Source: Phycisphaeraceae bacterium
GTDB taxonomy: Bacteria; Planctomycetota; Phycisphaerae; Phycisphaerales; UBA1924
Length of the DNA: 64,000 nt
Direction of reading: 5' to 3'
Assembly (NCBI GenBank): GCA_019636555.1
Contig: JAHBXH010000001.1
Coordinates: 434,001-498,000 of the forward strand
Shown piece by piece: positions 41,929-50,516 of the stretch; position 1 is the stretch's first letter, and each line of letters opens with the position of its first letter. The position numbers were made by a program, and so were the translations under genes. The notes beneath the pieces are model-generated. The model ran no database searches, was not told the DNA's origin, and saw only the letters and a list, made by a program, of their open reading frames with translations.

Positions 41929-42543
41929 ATGAGCGATTCATCTTTCGCCGATATGCGTTTCGCCGATTTCCTCGGAGCGGTTGCCGCGAAATCGCCAGCG
42001 CCCGGAGGCGGAGCGGTCGCCTCTGCGACGGGCGCTCTCTCGGCGGCATTGGCGCAGATGGTGGTCAACTACTCGATCGGGAAGAAGGATCTCGCGGAGC
42101 AGCAGGAGGAATTGCGCCTTGCCTTGACGAAGCTCGAGCGTGCGCGCGCGATGTTCCTTGAGCTCGCGGATGAGGATGCCGCGGCGTACGGCCAGCTCAA
42201 CGCGCTGCAGAAGCTCCCGCCGAGCGATCCGAAGAGGGCGAGCGAATTGCCCGCGGCGCAGACGATGGCTGTTCAGATCCCGCAGAGCGTGGCAGCGACC
42301 GCTATCGATCTGTTGCGGCTCTTCGAGCAGCTCGCGCCGATCACGAATCGATATTTGCGGAGTGATCTTGGAATCGCGGCGGATTTGGCCGAGGCGACCG
42401 TGCGTGCCGCGCTCTGGAACGTGCGCATCAATGCGGAAGGGCTCGCGTCCGATGCAAGAGGGACGATCGAAACAACCAGCGGGCGTTCGGAATCCGAGGC
42501 GAACGAGCGGCGAGCACGCGTTCGTCTGGCCTGCGAGGCATGA
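41929..42543 (+). CDS. Cyclodeaminase/cyclohydrolase family protein (FTCD_C-like)
   Basis: A 204-residue helical protein of the formiminotransferase-cyclodeaminase C-terminal family. Signature features are ADFLGAVAAKSPAPGGGAVA at residues 11-30, whose P-x-P-G-G-G is strongly conserved, LSAALAQMVVNYSIGKKD, and DEDAAAYGQLNAL. Relatives include methenyltetrahydrofolate cyclohydrolase (FchA) and the cyclodeaminase half of FTCD, so a one-carbon role is likely. ATG at 41929 directly precedes the conserved N-terminus. A perfect hairpin terminator follows. Confidence 0.85.
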   Translation: MSDSSFADMRFADFLGAVAAKSPAPGGGAVASATGALSAALAQMVVNYSIGKKDLAEQQEELRLALTKLERARAMFLELADEDAAAYGQLNALQKLPPSDPKRASELPAAQTMAVQIPQSVAATAIDLLRLFEQLAPITNRYLRSDLGIAADLAEATVRAALWNVRINAEGLASDARGTIETTSGRSESEANERRARVRLACEA

Positions 42544-42562
42544 GCGCGCGGACCAAAAACAA

Positions 42563-42586
42563 CGACCTCCGCTTGCGCGGAGGTCG
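42563..42586. terminator. Bidirectional terminator-like hairpin
   Basis: CGACCTCCGC (42563-42572) and GCGGAGGTCG (42577-42586) form a perfect 10-bp stem with a TTGC loop. It lies between the convergent cyclodeaminase-like and H1-like genes, preceded by an A-rich stretch. Confidence 0.75.
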
Positions 42587-42611
42587 CTGCACGAATAATC
42601 CGGATGTTCAC

Positions 42612-42899
42612 TCAGGCGGCGCGGCGATAGCTGCGACGGGCCGTCGAGAACTTGTATGAGAACTTCTTGGCGGTCGTGCGACGCGCCTTGTTGCCCTTGT
42701 TCCACGACTTGCGGGCCGAGGTTTTGCGGGCCGTGCTCTTGCGGGCGGTGCGCTTGTTCTTCTTGGCGAACTTGTTGAACGAGTAGTTGAACCAGCTCGA
42801 GGTGGTGCGGTTCTTGCGGGCGGTCGTGCGGCGCGCGGTGCGACGGACAACGCGTTTGGTCGTGCGGCGGGCTTTTCGGCTGCTGTTACGGGTCGCCAT
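42612..42899 (-). CDS. Histone H1-like Lys/Arg-rich basic protein
   Basis: A 95-residue protein, very rich in Lys, Arg, Thr, Ser and Ala. Repeated short phrases include TARK, TKR, RRTARR and SARK. An aromatic patch (SSWFNYSFNKFAKKN) sits in the middle, and another (FSYKFSTARRSYRR) at the C-terminus. Such composition suggests binding to DNA or RNA, like bacterial H1-like proteins (Hc1, BpH1) or planctomycete basic nucleoid proteins. The Shine-Dalgarno GGAG lies 9 bases before the ATG. It is monocistronic with a terminator after it. Confidence 0.72.
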   Translation of the reverse strand: MATRNSSRKARRTTKRVVRRTARRTTARKNRTTSSWFNYSFNKFAKKNKRTARKSTARKTSARKSWNKGNKARRTTAKKFSYKFSTARRSYRRAA

Positions 42900-43159
42900 G
42901 TCTTCGGTCTCCGTTGTGCCCCCTTTCCGGAAAGGGTGGGGGCGTGGAGGCCGTCCCAATGGGGCGCCTCCGAACCTCGCGGTCGACCGGCTGTGCCGGT
43001 GTCCTAATAACCGCGATCACATGGGCGATCGGCGAGATCGGCGCGCTACTTTCGCCTTCACACAAATTTGTGCGAAAAATCCCCGTCCCGCGTCCGAGAC
43101 CACGGCAAGGCCTCGTTCCTGCCGACCAAGCTTTTCGAAACTCCTACCTTGCAGCCCCC

Positions 43160-44563
43160 GTGACGAACGAACCAGCACCAACCGAATGGTCTCCCGAATC
43201 CTGGCGCAAGCTTCCGCAGGCCCATGCGGTTGCGTACGAAGATCCGGCGGGGCTCGCTCTCGCCGAAAAGCAGCTCCGGGATCTGCCACCTCTGGTTACG
43301 AGCTGGGAGATCGAGCGGCTGCTCGGGTTCCTGGCTGAAGCGCAGGAGGGCAAGCGGTTTGTTCTGCAAGGGGGCGATTGCGCCGAGACTCTCGCCGATT
43401 GCCGCAGCAGCACGATCACCAGCAAGCTGAAGATACTTCTGCAGATGTCGCTCGTTCTTGTGCACGGTCTCAAGAAGCCGGTGGTGCGGATCGGGCGCTT
43501 CGCGGGGCAGTACGCCAAGCCGCGCAGCAGTCCGACGGAGACGCGTGAGATTGGCGGCACGAAAATCACGCTGCCGAGCTACTTCGGTGATCTGTTCAAT
43601 TCCGCGGAGTTCACGGCGGCGGCGCGCCGGCCCGACCCGCATCTGATGGTGCGGGGCTACAAGCACGCGGCGCTGACACTGAACTTCATCCGCGCACTGG
43701 TGGACGGCGGGTTTGCCGATCTGCACCACCCCGAATACTGGGATCTTTCGTTCTTTCATCACGCGAGTCTGTCGGAGCAGGTGCGATCCGAATATCGGCG
43801 CATGACGGACAATCTGGCCGACGGTCTCCGCTTCATGGAAGCGCTCGGCGAAAAGGCCGTGGACGATTTGACGCGCGTCGAGTTCTTCACGAGCCACGAA
43901 GGGCTCAGTCTCGAGTACGAGAGCGCGCAGACCAGAACCGTGCCGCGCCGTGAAGGTCACTACAACCTTTCGACGCACATGCCCTGGATCGGCGAAAGGA
44001 CGCGCGCGATTGACGGCGCACACGTCGAGCTGTTCCGCGGCATCCGCAATCCGGTGGGCGTCAAGATCGGCCCCAAGGCCGCGCCGGCCGATGTAGTCAC
44101 GATCTGCGAGCGATTGAATCCGAGGGATATCCCCGGCCGACTCGCGCTCATCTGTCGCATGGGCGCGCCCAATGTCAACGGCGCGCTGCCGCCGATCGTG
44201 AAGGCGGTCAAGGAGGCAGGGCGGCGGGTGCTCTGGATGTGCGATCCGATGCACGGCAATCAGATCACGACACCAAGCGGCATCAAGACGCGCTCGTTCG
44301 ATGCGATCTGCGCTGAAATCGATCAGACTTGCGAAGTGCACGCGCGAATGGGCACGATCCTGGGCGGAGTCCATTTCGAGCTGACCGGAGAGGACGTCAC
44401 GGAGTGCATTGGGGGCGGAGCGGGCATTACCGAAGCCGACCTGACCACGAACTACGCCAGCCTCTGCGATCCCCGCCTGAACTACCAGCAGGCTCTGGAA
44501 ATGGCGTTTTTGCTGTCACGGTGTCTGTCAAAGCGGTCCGAAAGGCAGCAAAACGGGCGTTGA
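43160..44563 (+). CDS. Class II 3-deoxy-7-phosphoheptulonate synthase (DAHP synthase)
   Basis: A 467-residue enzyme condensing PEP and erythrose-4-phosphate, first step of the shikimate pathway. It belongs to the plant-type class II: WSPESWRKLPQAHAVAYED, VLQGGDCAETLADC, PVVRIGRFAGQYAKPRSSPT, RGYKHAALTLNFIRAL, EFFTSHEGLSLEYESA, NPVGVKIGPKA, and WMCDPMHGNQITTPSGIKTR, which carries metal-binding and substrate residues. GTG at 43160 is used, giving the usual length. Upstream codons in the same frame overlap a region opposite the H1-like gene and are unlikely to be translated. A PilZ gene follows on the same strand. Confidence 0.95.
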   Translation: MTNEPAPTEWSPESWRKLPQAHAVAYEDPAGLALAEKQLRDLPPLVTSWEIERLLGFLAEAQEGKRFVLQGGDCAETLADCRSSTITSKLKILLQMSLVLVHGLKKPVVRIGRFAGQYAKPRSSPTETREIGGTKITLPSYFGDLFNSAEFTAAARRPDPHLMVRGYKHAALTLNFIRALVDGGFADLHHPEYWDLSFFHHASLSEQVRSEYRRMTDNLADGLRFMEALGEKAVDDLTRVEFFTSHEGLSLEYESAQTRTVPRREGHYNLSTHMPWIGERTRAIDGAHVELFRGIRNPVGVKIGPKAAPADVVTICERLNPRDIPGRLALICRMGAPNVNGALPPIVKAVKEAGRRVLWMCDPMHGNQITTPSGIKTRSFDAICAEIDQTCEVHARMGTILGGVHFELTGEDVTECIGGGAGITEADLTTNYASLCDPRLNYQQALEMAFLLSRCLSKRSERQQNGR

Positions 44564-44613
44564 AGGCGAAGACCCGGCGAAAGTCGCGTGCCGCGGCGTC
44601 CGATACGCAGTGC

Positions 44614-44937
44614 ATGCAAGCCACGGACAGCGACAGAGTACCGGCACCCCTCCGCTTCGAGCGTCGGCGCGCCGAACGCAGCGCCGCGACGGGGTCCGCG
44701 GTCGTCGTGTTCCAGCGAGCGAATCGGGCGCCCCTCCTTTCCAGTGTGCGAATTGCCGACAGCGGGCCAGGCGGGCTCGGTGTGTACTGCGATGCCGACG
44801 TCAAGCCCGGTACCGCGTTTCAGCTCTATCCGGATGATCCCTCACAGATGCGTCGCGCCGGCCGCGTCGTCGGATGTGTGCGCGTCGGAAAAAGCTTTCG
44901 TCTTGGGCTGCAGTTGCAACAGGCGCTTGCCGCGTAA
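44614..44937 (+). CDS. PilZ-domain protein
   Basis: A 107-residue protein with a PilZ-like fold. The N-terminal FERRRAERSAATG provides the R-x3-R that binds c-di-GMP in the family, and IADSGPGGLGVYCD fits the D-x-S-x2-G motif (D-S-G-P-G-G here). The GTG at 44521 would add a Lys-rich 31-residue extension and overlap the DAHP synthase gene; ATG at 44614 is the conservative choice. It is likely a c-di-GMP sensor, target unknown. Its stop is directly beside the end of the convergent glycosyltransferase gene. Confidence 0.75.
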   Translation: MQATDSDRVPAPLRFERRRAERSAATGSAVVVFQRANRAPLLSSVRIADSGPGGLGVYCDADVKPGTAFQLYPDDPSQMRRAGRVVGCVRVGKSFRLGLQLQQALAA

Positions 44938-45789
44938 TCAGCCTTCGCTGCGGACGGGTTTCGCCCCAACGTCTTGTGCCCGGCTAGCGACCGTGTTGAG
45001 ACGTTCGCGCTCGCGCATCGTCAATTCTGTGAGCACAATGTGCTTCATCAAAGTTCCTGCGGCTGTTGATGCCGCGGCAAGAATCCCGCGCCATCCATCG
45101 CGCCACGCGCTTTTGATGATGACTTGCTTGAGGAATGCCGCGGGCGCCGTGGTCACGATTTGCAGCACTCCGCTGCGCTCGCCACGCTCGAACAAAGCCT
45201 GCGCGGAGAGCCTGGCATATGAGGCCTGCTTTTCGAGATGATCGGCGAAGCTGCGGAAAGAATCGTGTCGCAGCGTCCCTCGCAGTTCCCTTTGGAGACC
45301 GGACCCGGGAAGTAATTCGAGCCGGTCGTGAGGACCGATGCCGGTCCAGCCCGCGAAGCCCTTCCGCACTAGCCTGAGTCTGGGTTCGGGTTGCCAGCAG
45401 TGATCCAGGAATCTGCCGGCAAAGAAGACTTTGCGATTGACGAGGAAGCCGGAAACGCGAGGGTCGTTCTCCCGGACGGCGGTGACGATGGAATCGCTCA
45501 GTTCGGAATCCGGCGGCTCGTCGCTGTCGAGGCACAGAATCCATGGCTTGACGCATTGCTGCATCGCCAACTGTTTGGTTCTGACGTGACCCAGCCATTC
45601 CGATCGGATGATTCTGGCGCCCGCTCGCTCGAGCAGCTCGATCGTCCCGTCCGTCGACCCGCTGTCCACCGCAAGGATTTCTCCCGCGTCGTCGCCGGTT
45701 CCGGCGACGAGCGGGCGCACCGCCTCGAGCACGCTCGGAAGCGTGTCGACACTGTCCTTGCAGATAATGGAAATGGAAATCGGGGGCAT
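44938..45789 (-). CDS. Glycosyltransferase family 2, LPS-core type (KdtX/WaaE-like)
   Basis: A 283-residue GT-A glycosyltransferase. It starts PPISISIICKDSVDTLPSVL, with AVDSGSTDGTIELLERAG and the metal-binding D-x-D motif in ILCLDSDEPPD. The motif GFLVNRKVFFAGRFLDHCW with RLVRKGFAGWTG matches LPS inner-core glucosyltransferases such as WaaE/KdtX. A C-terminal amphipathic segment (FLKQVIIKSAWRDGWRG) may dock to the membrane. ATG at 45789 is used. It diverges from an LPS-kinase-like gene with only 14 bases between starts, suggesting joint work on the LPS core. Confidence 0.88.
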   Translation of the reverse strand: MPPISISIICKDSVDTLPSVLEAVRPLVAGTGDDAGEILAVDSGSTDGTIELLERAGARIIRSEWLGHVRTKQLAMQQCVKPWILCLDSDEPPDSELSDSIVTAVRENDPRVSGFLVNRKVFFAGRFLDHCWQPEPRLRLVRKGFAGWTGIGPHDRLELLPGSGLQRELRGTLRHDSFRSFADHLEKQASYARLSAQALFERGERSGVLQIVTTAPAAFLKQVIIKSAWRDGWRGILAAASTAAGTLMKHIVLTELTMRERERLNTVASRAQDVGAKPVRSEG

Positions 45790-45803
45790 CGGTCGGTGAG
45801 CCG

Positions 45804-46808
45804 ATGACCGGCCCAACGCATAATCCTACGAGCCTCGCTAGGCTGTTCGCCGGACCGACAGTGATCAGAGAGCAGCCGCCCGCCATGCACATCCGCCCGG
45901 GATTTCGAGTCGCCCGCATCGTCAAGGACTGGAGGAGCCGCGCGCCCGCCGTGAAGGATTTCGCGTCCGGGTTCGGCCTTGAGCCGGAATCGCGGATCGA
46001 GCTCTTCAAAGTCGCCGGGCATTCGTTTGTCGGCCGGGCCAGGCTCGAGGGTCAGCCTGTCGTGGTCAAGTGGCGAGAATTGACGACGCTGAACGATCGG
46101 GCGAAGTGCGCCTTCGGTGCGTCGCGGTTATTCCGGCAGTGGCGTGGGGCGCGGCTCCTTGCCAGGGCTGGAATTCCGGCGGCGCGGCCCGTGGCGCTGC
46201 TTGTTCAATACGGGCGCTCACCCGCCGAATCCGCGGCGGGCGTTGCCGCTCGCGGCCCGGCCAATCCTCGCGAGTGGCTTGTGCTTGAGGACGTCCCCGG
46301 AAGTACGGTGCTCAAGTTCATGGCGGATCGGACGCTCGGCATCGTTGACCAGCATGCGCTGGCGCGCGCGGTGGGGGTGCAGGTAGGTGCGATGCTCCGA
46401 GCCGGGCTTTGCAATCGCGATCACAAGCCTTCGAATCTTGTTGCATCTTTCGATGACGGGGTTCCGATTGTCACATTAATTGATACGGTCGCGATCCGCC
46501 GACGCTCCAACCCGGGTGAAATGGTCCGGATGCTGGCGACGTTGCTGATCGAGTCGATCGGAGTGAAGGTTGCGCCGCGGGGCGCCATCGCCTTTCGGGT
46601 GCTTCGCGATGCGTGTGCCGCGTGGCTGGAAGGGACGCTCGGACGGCCCCTCGGTTCGCACAAGGGCGATCGCAAGGCGCTGCGGGCCCTCGTCCGCTCG
46701 ACCGCCCGGCGGATCGACCAGTACGTGCGGCATCACGGCGACCCGACGCCGAAGGACGACCCGTTGAGCGGTCCTCTCCCCTCCGGAGCGGAAAGCGGCG
46801 TGGGGTAA
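45804..46808 (+). CDS. LPS core heptose/Kdo kinase-like protein
   Basis: A 334-residue kinase-like protein. The N-lobe lysine is in QPVVVKWREL, and the catalytic loop reads LCNRDHKPSNLV, where Asp and Asn of the kinase fold are kept; IVTLIDTVAI provides the metal-binding Asp. This matches the RfaP/WaaP/InaA group, which phosphorylates heptose or Kdo of LPS inner core. The adjacent divergent glycosyltransferase supports that. The C-terminal half has KGDRKALRALVRSTARRID. The N-terminal 35 residues are less certain; ATG at 45888 is another possible start. Confidence 0.82.
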   Translation: MTGPTHNPTSLARLFAGPTVIREQPPAMHIRPGFRVARIVKDWRSRAPAVKDFASGFGLEPESRIELFKVAGHSFVGRARLEGQPVVVKWRELTTLNDRAKCAFGASRLFRQWRGARLLARAGIPAARPVALLVQYGRSPAESAAGVAARGPANPREWLVLEDVPGSTVLKFMADRTLGIVDQHALARAVGVQVGAMLRAGLCNRDHKPSNLVASFDDGVPIVTLIDTVAIRRRSNPGEMVRMLATLLIESIGVKVAPRGAIAFRVLRDACAAWLEGTLGRPLGSHKGDRKALRALVRSTARRIDQYVRHHGDPTPKDDPLSGPLPSGAESGVG

Positions 46809-46891
46809 TCGCGAGCGTGCCGGCTCTGCTTTTCAGGGAGTTTTTGGAGCGCGGGCAGCGCGAACGTGGGCTTTCGCGTACCCTCAGCCCA

Positions 46892-47899
46892 ATGACCGTC
46901 GCTCAGACCAAGCCTGTTTCTCCCGCTGTCGCTGAACGAAAGCGCGTTGCCAAGGCGCACGCCGCGTCGAAGGACAAGACGTATCGCAAGCGGACGAGCC
47001 TCAAGCCGCTGTTGACGCTTCAAGACCCGGAAGCGCGTGTGTACATCGGCGACTGTCGCGAGATCATCCGGGCGATTCCGGAATGTGCCGCCCAGCAAGT
47101 GGATCTGATCTTCGCGGATCCGCCGTTCAACTGGAGCGTGCCGTATGACCACTGGCACGACGGCATGCCGCGGAGCGACTATCTCGATTTCACGTATGCG
47201 TGGCTGAAGGCGTGCGCGGATTCGCTTTCGGCGCGCGGTTCGCTTTGGGTGAACATTCCCGACGACACGGCGGCGGAGATCGTCGTGTATCTCAAGCGTC
47301 TGGGTTTGCACATGGTCAACTGGTGCATCTGGCACTATCGCTTCGGCCAGAACAACAAGGCGAGATTCATCAACAGCAAGGTGCATGCGCTTTACTTTGC
47401 GAAGCAGGACGATGCGAAGGTTCGGATCTGGAATCCAGAGCGCGTGCTCGAGATGTCGGATCGCGCGAGCACGTACGGCGACAAACGCACGCTGAACAAG
47501 AAAGACGGAATGCCCGCGGGGATGCGTGTGCCGATGGATGTTTGGTACGGGCCGAACTGGGGGCGCATCCAGGGCAACAACAAAGAGCGGCGCCCTCGCC
47601 ATCACAATCAGTTACCCGAGGTGTATCTGGAGCGTGTGATCGAGGCGTGCAGCAACGAGGGGGATCTCGTGATGGATCCGTTCCTCGGAAGCGGCACGAC
47701 CGGAGTCGTTGCGCACGCGCTCAAGCGGCGGTTCATCGGCTGTGAGTTCAGCGCGGCGAACGCACGGAGCGCGTTCGAGCGGATGAAGGAAGGCCCGATC
47801 AACGTCGGGAAGTCAAGGGGAATGAGCAGTGCGATCGCGCCGAAGCGCAACAGGCTCAAGGGCTTTGATTCCACCAAATCTCTCAAGACAGGCGATTGA
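46892..47899 (+). CDS. Orphan N6-adenine DNA methyltransferase, beta-class
   Basis: A 335-residue DNA methyltransferase. Motif IV is FADPPFNWSVPYDHWHDGMP near residue 73, and motif I is MDPFLGSGTTGVVAHALKR near residue 262, the order of beta-class enzymes such as CcrM and M.HinfI. DPPF is a usual tetrad of N6-adenine methylases. The first 40 residues are basic. No restriction endonuclease is nearby, so it is probably a solitary regulator or housekeeping methylase. Its 3' end overlaps the convergent epimerase-like gene by 17 bases. Confidence 0.9.
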   Translation: MTVAQTKPVSPAVAERKRVAKAHAASKDKTYRKRTSLKPLLTLQDPEARVYIGDCREIIRAIPECAAQQVDLIFADPPFNWSVPYDHWHDGMPRSDYLDFTYAWLKACADSLSARGSLWVNIPDDTAAEIVVYLKRLGLHMVNWCIWHYRFGQNNKARFINSKVHALYFAKQDDAKVRIWNPERVLEMSDRASTYGDKRTLNKKDGMPAGMRVPMDVWYGPNWGRIQGNNKERRPRHHNQLPEVYLERVIEACSNEGDLVMDPFLGSGTTGVVAHALKRRFIGCEFSAANARSAFERMKEGPINVGKSRGMSSAIAPKRNRLKGFDSTKSLKTGD

Positions 47900-48851
47900 C
47901 CGCGCGACGAAGAGTTGCGTTTTCTGTCCGAGGTGAGAAGAGCGAATCGATTGCCGCCCGCAAGCCCGGGTATCGAAAGCGAAAGCCCTCTTCGCCGAGA
48001 CGGTGCGATACGCAGTACCTGCCGAGTAGTGCAAGGTCCGGGTCTTTTTGAAGTATCGCCGAGCCAACTCGGACCATCCATGCCGGCGAGGGCAATCCGA
48101 TCGGAACGTGCAACGCTCGGCGGAGTTCGGCCATGAAATCCTGCATCGAAACCGGCGTCGGGGCGGTCGCGACGTACATGCCGGACATGGACGAATCGAA
48201 AATTGTCCGCTCCATGATCCGCGTCATGTCGACTTCATGAATCCAGCTCACGCCCTGGCGCCCCGTTCCGATGCGGCCGCCCAGACCGAAGCGGGCGAGG
48301 CACGCGAGAGTTGGGAGCGCGCCGCCGCGGCGGCTGATCACAAAGGACGTGCGTAGTACGACGCTGCGGATTTCCGGCGAGCTCCATTTCCGATGTTCAT
48401 CTTCCCACGCTTGCGCGACGATCGGCGCGAACCCGGCTCCGAGCGGCGAGCGCTCGTCGCACCAAGTGTCCGGCGGATCGCCGAACGCGTGCGCCGTGCT
48501 CATCTGCAGCCAGACGCGCGGGCGCTGCTCGATCTCGCGTAAAGCCATTCCGATTGCGCGCGTCGAATCGACGCGTGAGCGCAGGATCTCGTTTCGATTC
48601 CGCGGGTTCTTGACGCAATCGACCGAACGACCAACCAGGTTGACGATTGCATCCGCTCCGTCGAGATGCCGCTTCCACTCACCGACCGATCGGGCGTCCC
48701 ACCCGACATCAGCGGGGTTGTCTGGCTTTGGTGATCGGGTGAGCACGACAACGGCGATTCCCCTCCCCAACAACGCGTGCCGCAGGAGCGAACCAAGAAA
48801 GCCGTTCCCGCCCGCGACGATGACTCGCCTTTGCCGGATTTCGGAGGCCAT
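47883..48851 (-). CDS. NAD-dependent epimerase-like protein, TIGR01777 / YfcH type
   Basis: A 322-residue extended SDR fold protein. The dinucleotide-binding site is VIVAGGNGFLGSLLRHALLG near the N-terminus; VNLVGRSVD, QMSTAHAFGD and GRQGVSWIHEVDMTRIMERT follow as in the YfcH/TIGR01777 (SulA-like) family. The C-terminal DUF1731-like segment is recognisable in LPSPAWMVRVGSAILQKDPD. Substrate unknown. ATG at 48851 is used. The gene diverges from the next SDR gene across a 58-base A+T-rich region. Confidence 0.85.
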   Translation of the reverse strand: MASEIRQRRVIVAGGNGFLGSLLRHALLGRGIAVVVLTRSPKPDNPADVGWDARSVGEWKRHLDGADAIVNLVGRSVDCVKNPRNRNEILRSRVDSTRAIGMALREIEQRPRVWLQMSTAHAFGDPPDTWCDERSPLGAGFAPIVAQAWEDEHRKWSSPEIRSVVLRTSFVISRRGGALPTLACLARFGLGGRIGTGRQGVSWIHEVDMTRIMERTIFDSSMSGMYVATAPTPVSMQDFMAELRRALHVPIGLPSPAWMVRVGSAILQKDPDLALLGRYCVSHRLGEEGFRFRYPGLRAAIDSLFSPRTENATLRRAVNRLS

Positions 48852-48877
48852 ACGCAAAAATAGGCTTCAAAAACAGA

Positions 48878-48909
48878 ACTTTCAATTTATTCTGAAAGTA
48901 TAATATAGC
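48878..48909 (+). promoter_or_regulatory. Promoter with inverted repeat; likely leaderless start
   Basis: TATAAT at 48899-48904 is a perfect -10 box, 5 bases before the ATG at 48910, so the transcript probably begins at or within a base of the start codon. A perfect inverted repeat ACTTTCA (48878-48884) / TGAAAGT (48893-48899) sits in the spacer and touches the -10. No good -35 is visible. This suggests repression by a protein bound in the spacer. Confidence 0.5.
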
Positions 48910-49845
48910 ATGGCCCGACTTCAGTGTGTCACCGGTGCGCTCGGATATTCGGGTCAGCAGATCGCGCGTCTCCTGCTCGATCGGGGAGATCGGGTCCGCA
49001 CGCTGACGAATTCGCCGCGGCGGCCGAACCCGTTCGGCGACAGGCTTGAAATTTATCCGCTGAGCTTTGAGAAACCGGAATCGCTTGTTGGTTCCCTCGA
49101 GGGTGTTGACACGCTCTTCAATACCTATTGGGTTCGATTCAACCACAAGCGGTTTACGTTTAACGAAGCGGCGGCCAACACCCGGCGCCTCTTTGCAGCG
49201 GCGAAGCAAGCGGGTGTCCGGCGCATCGTGCACGTCAGCATCCTGAAGCCCGAGCAAGGGCGCGGTCTCGCGTACTACGACGGAAAACAGGAACTCGAGA
49301 AAGCGCTCCGCGAACTCGACATCAGCCACGCCATTCTCCGCCCGGGAGTGCTCTTTGGGCGGGGTGACATCCTCGTGAACAACATCGCGTGGACGCTGCG
49401 GCATCTTCCGGTGTTCGGGGTTTTCGGCCGCGGCGACTACAAGGTCCAACCGATGCACGTCGATGATTTCGCGGCGCTCGCGACTGAATGCGCTGATCGC
49501 GAGAACGATTTCACGGCGGATGCCGTCGGGCCTGAGACGTTCGAGTTTCGAGAACTCGTCCGGACGATCGCCGAGATCATCGGCGTGCGCCGACCGATTG
49601 TCTCGATTCGGCCCGGGCTTGGCTACGCGATCAGTCGGTTGATCAATCCTCTGGTCGGAGACGTCATCATCACGCGAGAGGAGATTGAGGGCTTGATGCG
49701 GGGTCTGCTCTTCTCCGATTCGCCGCGGACGGGCGGCACCCGGCTGACCGAATGGGCTCAGGAGAACCGCGACCGGCTCGGACGCCGATACGCCAGTGAG
49801 GTGGGAAGGCGGATCCGGCGCGACGTCTCCTACAGCCAGGTTTGA
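48910..49845 (+). CDS. NAD(P)-binding SDR/NmrA-like protein
   Basis: A 311-residue protein with an atypical SDR fold. The NAD(P) motif is CVTGALGYSGQQIARLLLDR at residues 6-25. Further segments include VRRIVHVSILKPEQG, HAILRPGVLFGRGDILVNNI and VQPMHVDDFAALATECAD. The lack of a clear YxxxK catalytic pair puts it among NmrA-like or ubiquinone-assembly NDUFA9-type proteins. The start at ATG 48910 lies just downstream of a strong -10 box, giving a probably leaderless mRNA. It diverges from the TIGR01777-type gene. Confidence 0.85.
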   Translation: MARLQCVTGALGYSGQQIARLLLDRGDRVRTLTNSPRRPNPFGDRLEIYPLSFEKPESLVGSLEGVDTLFNTYWVRFNHKRFTFNEAAANTRRLFAAAKQAGVRRIVHVSILKPEQGRGLAYYDGKQELEKALRELDISHAILRPGVLFGRGDILVNNIAWTLRHLPVFGVFGRGDYKVQPMHVDDFAALATECADRENDFTADAVGPETFEFRELVRTIAEIIGVRRPIVSIRPGLGYAISRLINPLVGDVIITREEIEGLMRGLLFSDSPRTGGTRLTEWAQENRDRLGRRYASEVGRRIRRDVSYSQV

Positions 49846-49891
49846 AGACCGTCGCTCGGGGTGCGGGCCGGTGCGGGGCTCCCTCCAACGC

Positions 49892-49919
49892 CCCGGGAGA
49901 AGCGTCTTTGGCTCCCGGG
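49892..49919. terminator. Hairpin after the SDR gene
   Basis: CCCGGGAG (49892-49899) and CTCCCGGG (49912-49919) form a perfect 8-bp stem with a 12-base loop, 47 bases after the SDR stop. No T run follows, so it may be a repeat or attenuator rather than a terminator. Confidence 0.4.
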
Positions 49920-50026
49920 ACCGCCGGATTTGAGGCTGAACAGATCCGAAACACGGAAAAATCAATTCGGAAAGGCAACCAGACGGCCGCTCCGAACGCT
50001 ACCTCTTACGAGGAAAGGGCCTTTCC

Positions 50027-50464
50027 ATGACCGAAAGCAAGACCCGGCTCGAAGAGATCCGCGTGCTCATTGTCGATGACGATCGCGACGTGCTCGATTC
50101 GTTCGAGGCGGCGTTCCAGTCCGAGGGGGCGTTGACGCAGATCGCGATGGATGGTAACGAGGCCGTGCGGATCTGCCACGAGGACCCGCCCGACATCGTG
50201 ATCCTCGACATGATGCTGCCCAAGCGTTCGGGTTTCTTGGTCCTCGAAAAGATCAAGGGACACGAGGATGCGCCGGTCGTGATCATGGTGACGGCGAACG
50301 AGGGGCGGCGGCATCAGGCGTATGCGGAGAGTCTCGGCGTCGATCGGTATCTCGTCAAGCCGGTTCCTTTGGCGCAGCTGCTGGATGCGGCGGTTGAGTT
50401 GATCGAGGCCGAAGAATCCGAAGAAGAACAGAGCGAGGACGGGAAGGCGGCGGAAAAGGATTGA
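50027..50464 (+). CDS. Single-domain response regulator
   Basis: A 145-residue receiver domain with an acidic tail. It has VLIVDDDRDVLDSFEAAFQS with the acidic pair, the phosphoacceptor Asp in IVILDMMLPKRSG, the Thr switch VIMVTANEG and the conserved Lys in RYLVKPVPLAQLL. No output domain follows, only about 20 Glu-rich residues. It would act as a phosphotransfer or protein-interaction module, cognate kinase unknown; the FHA-GAF kinase at 12.8 kb also lacks a regulator. A hairpin at 49892 and GGAAAGG precede the gene. Confidence 0.92.
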   Translation: MTESKTRLEEIRVLIVDDDRDVLDSFEAAFQSEGALTQIAMDGNEAVRICHEDPPDIVILDMMLPKRSGFLVLEKIKGHEDAPVVIMVTANEGRRHQAYAESLGVDRYLVKPVPLAQLLDAAVELIEAEESEEEQSEDGKAAEKD

Positions 50465-50516
50465 ACTGCTTTCGCGCTTCGGTTGCGCGGCAATTCTCCG
50501 CGATCTACAATTTGGC

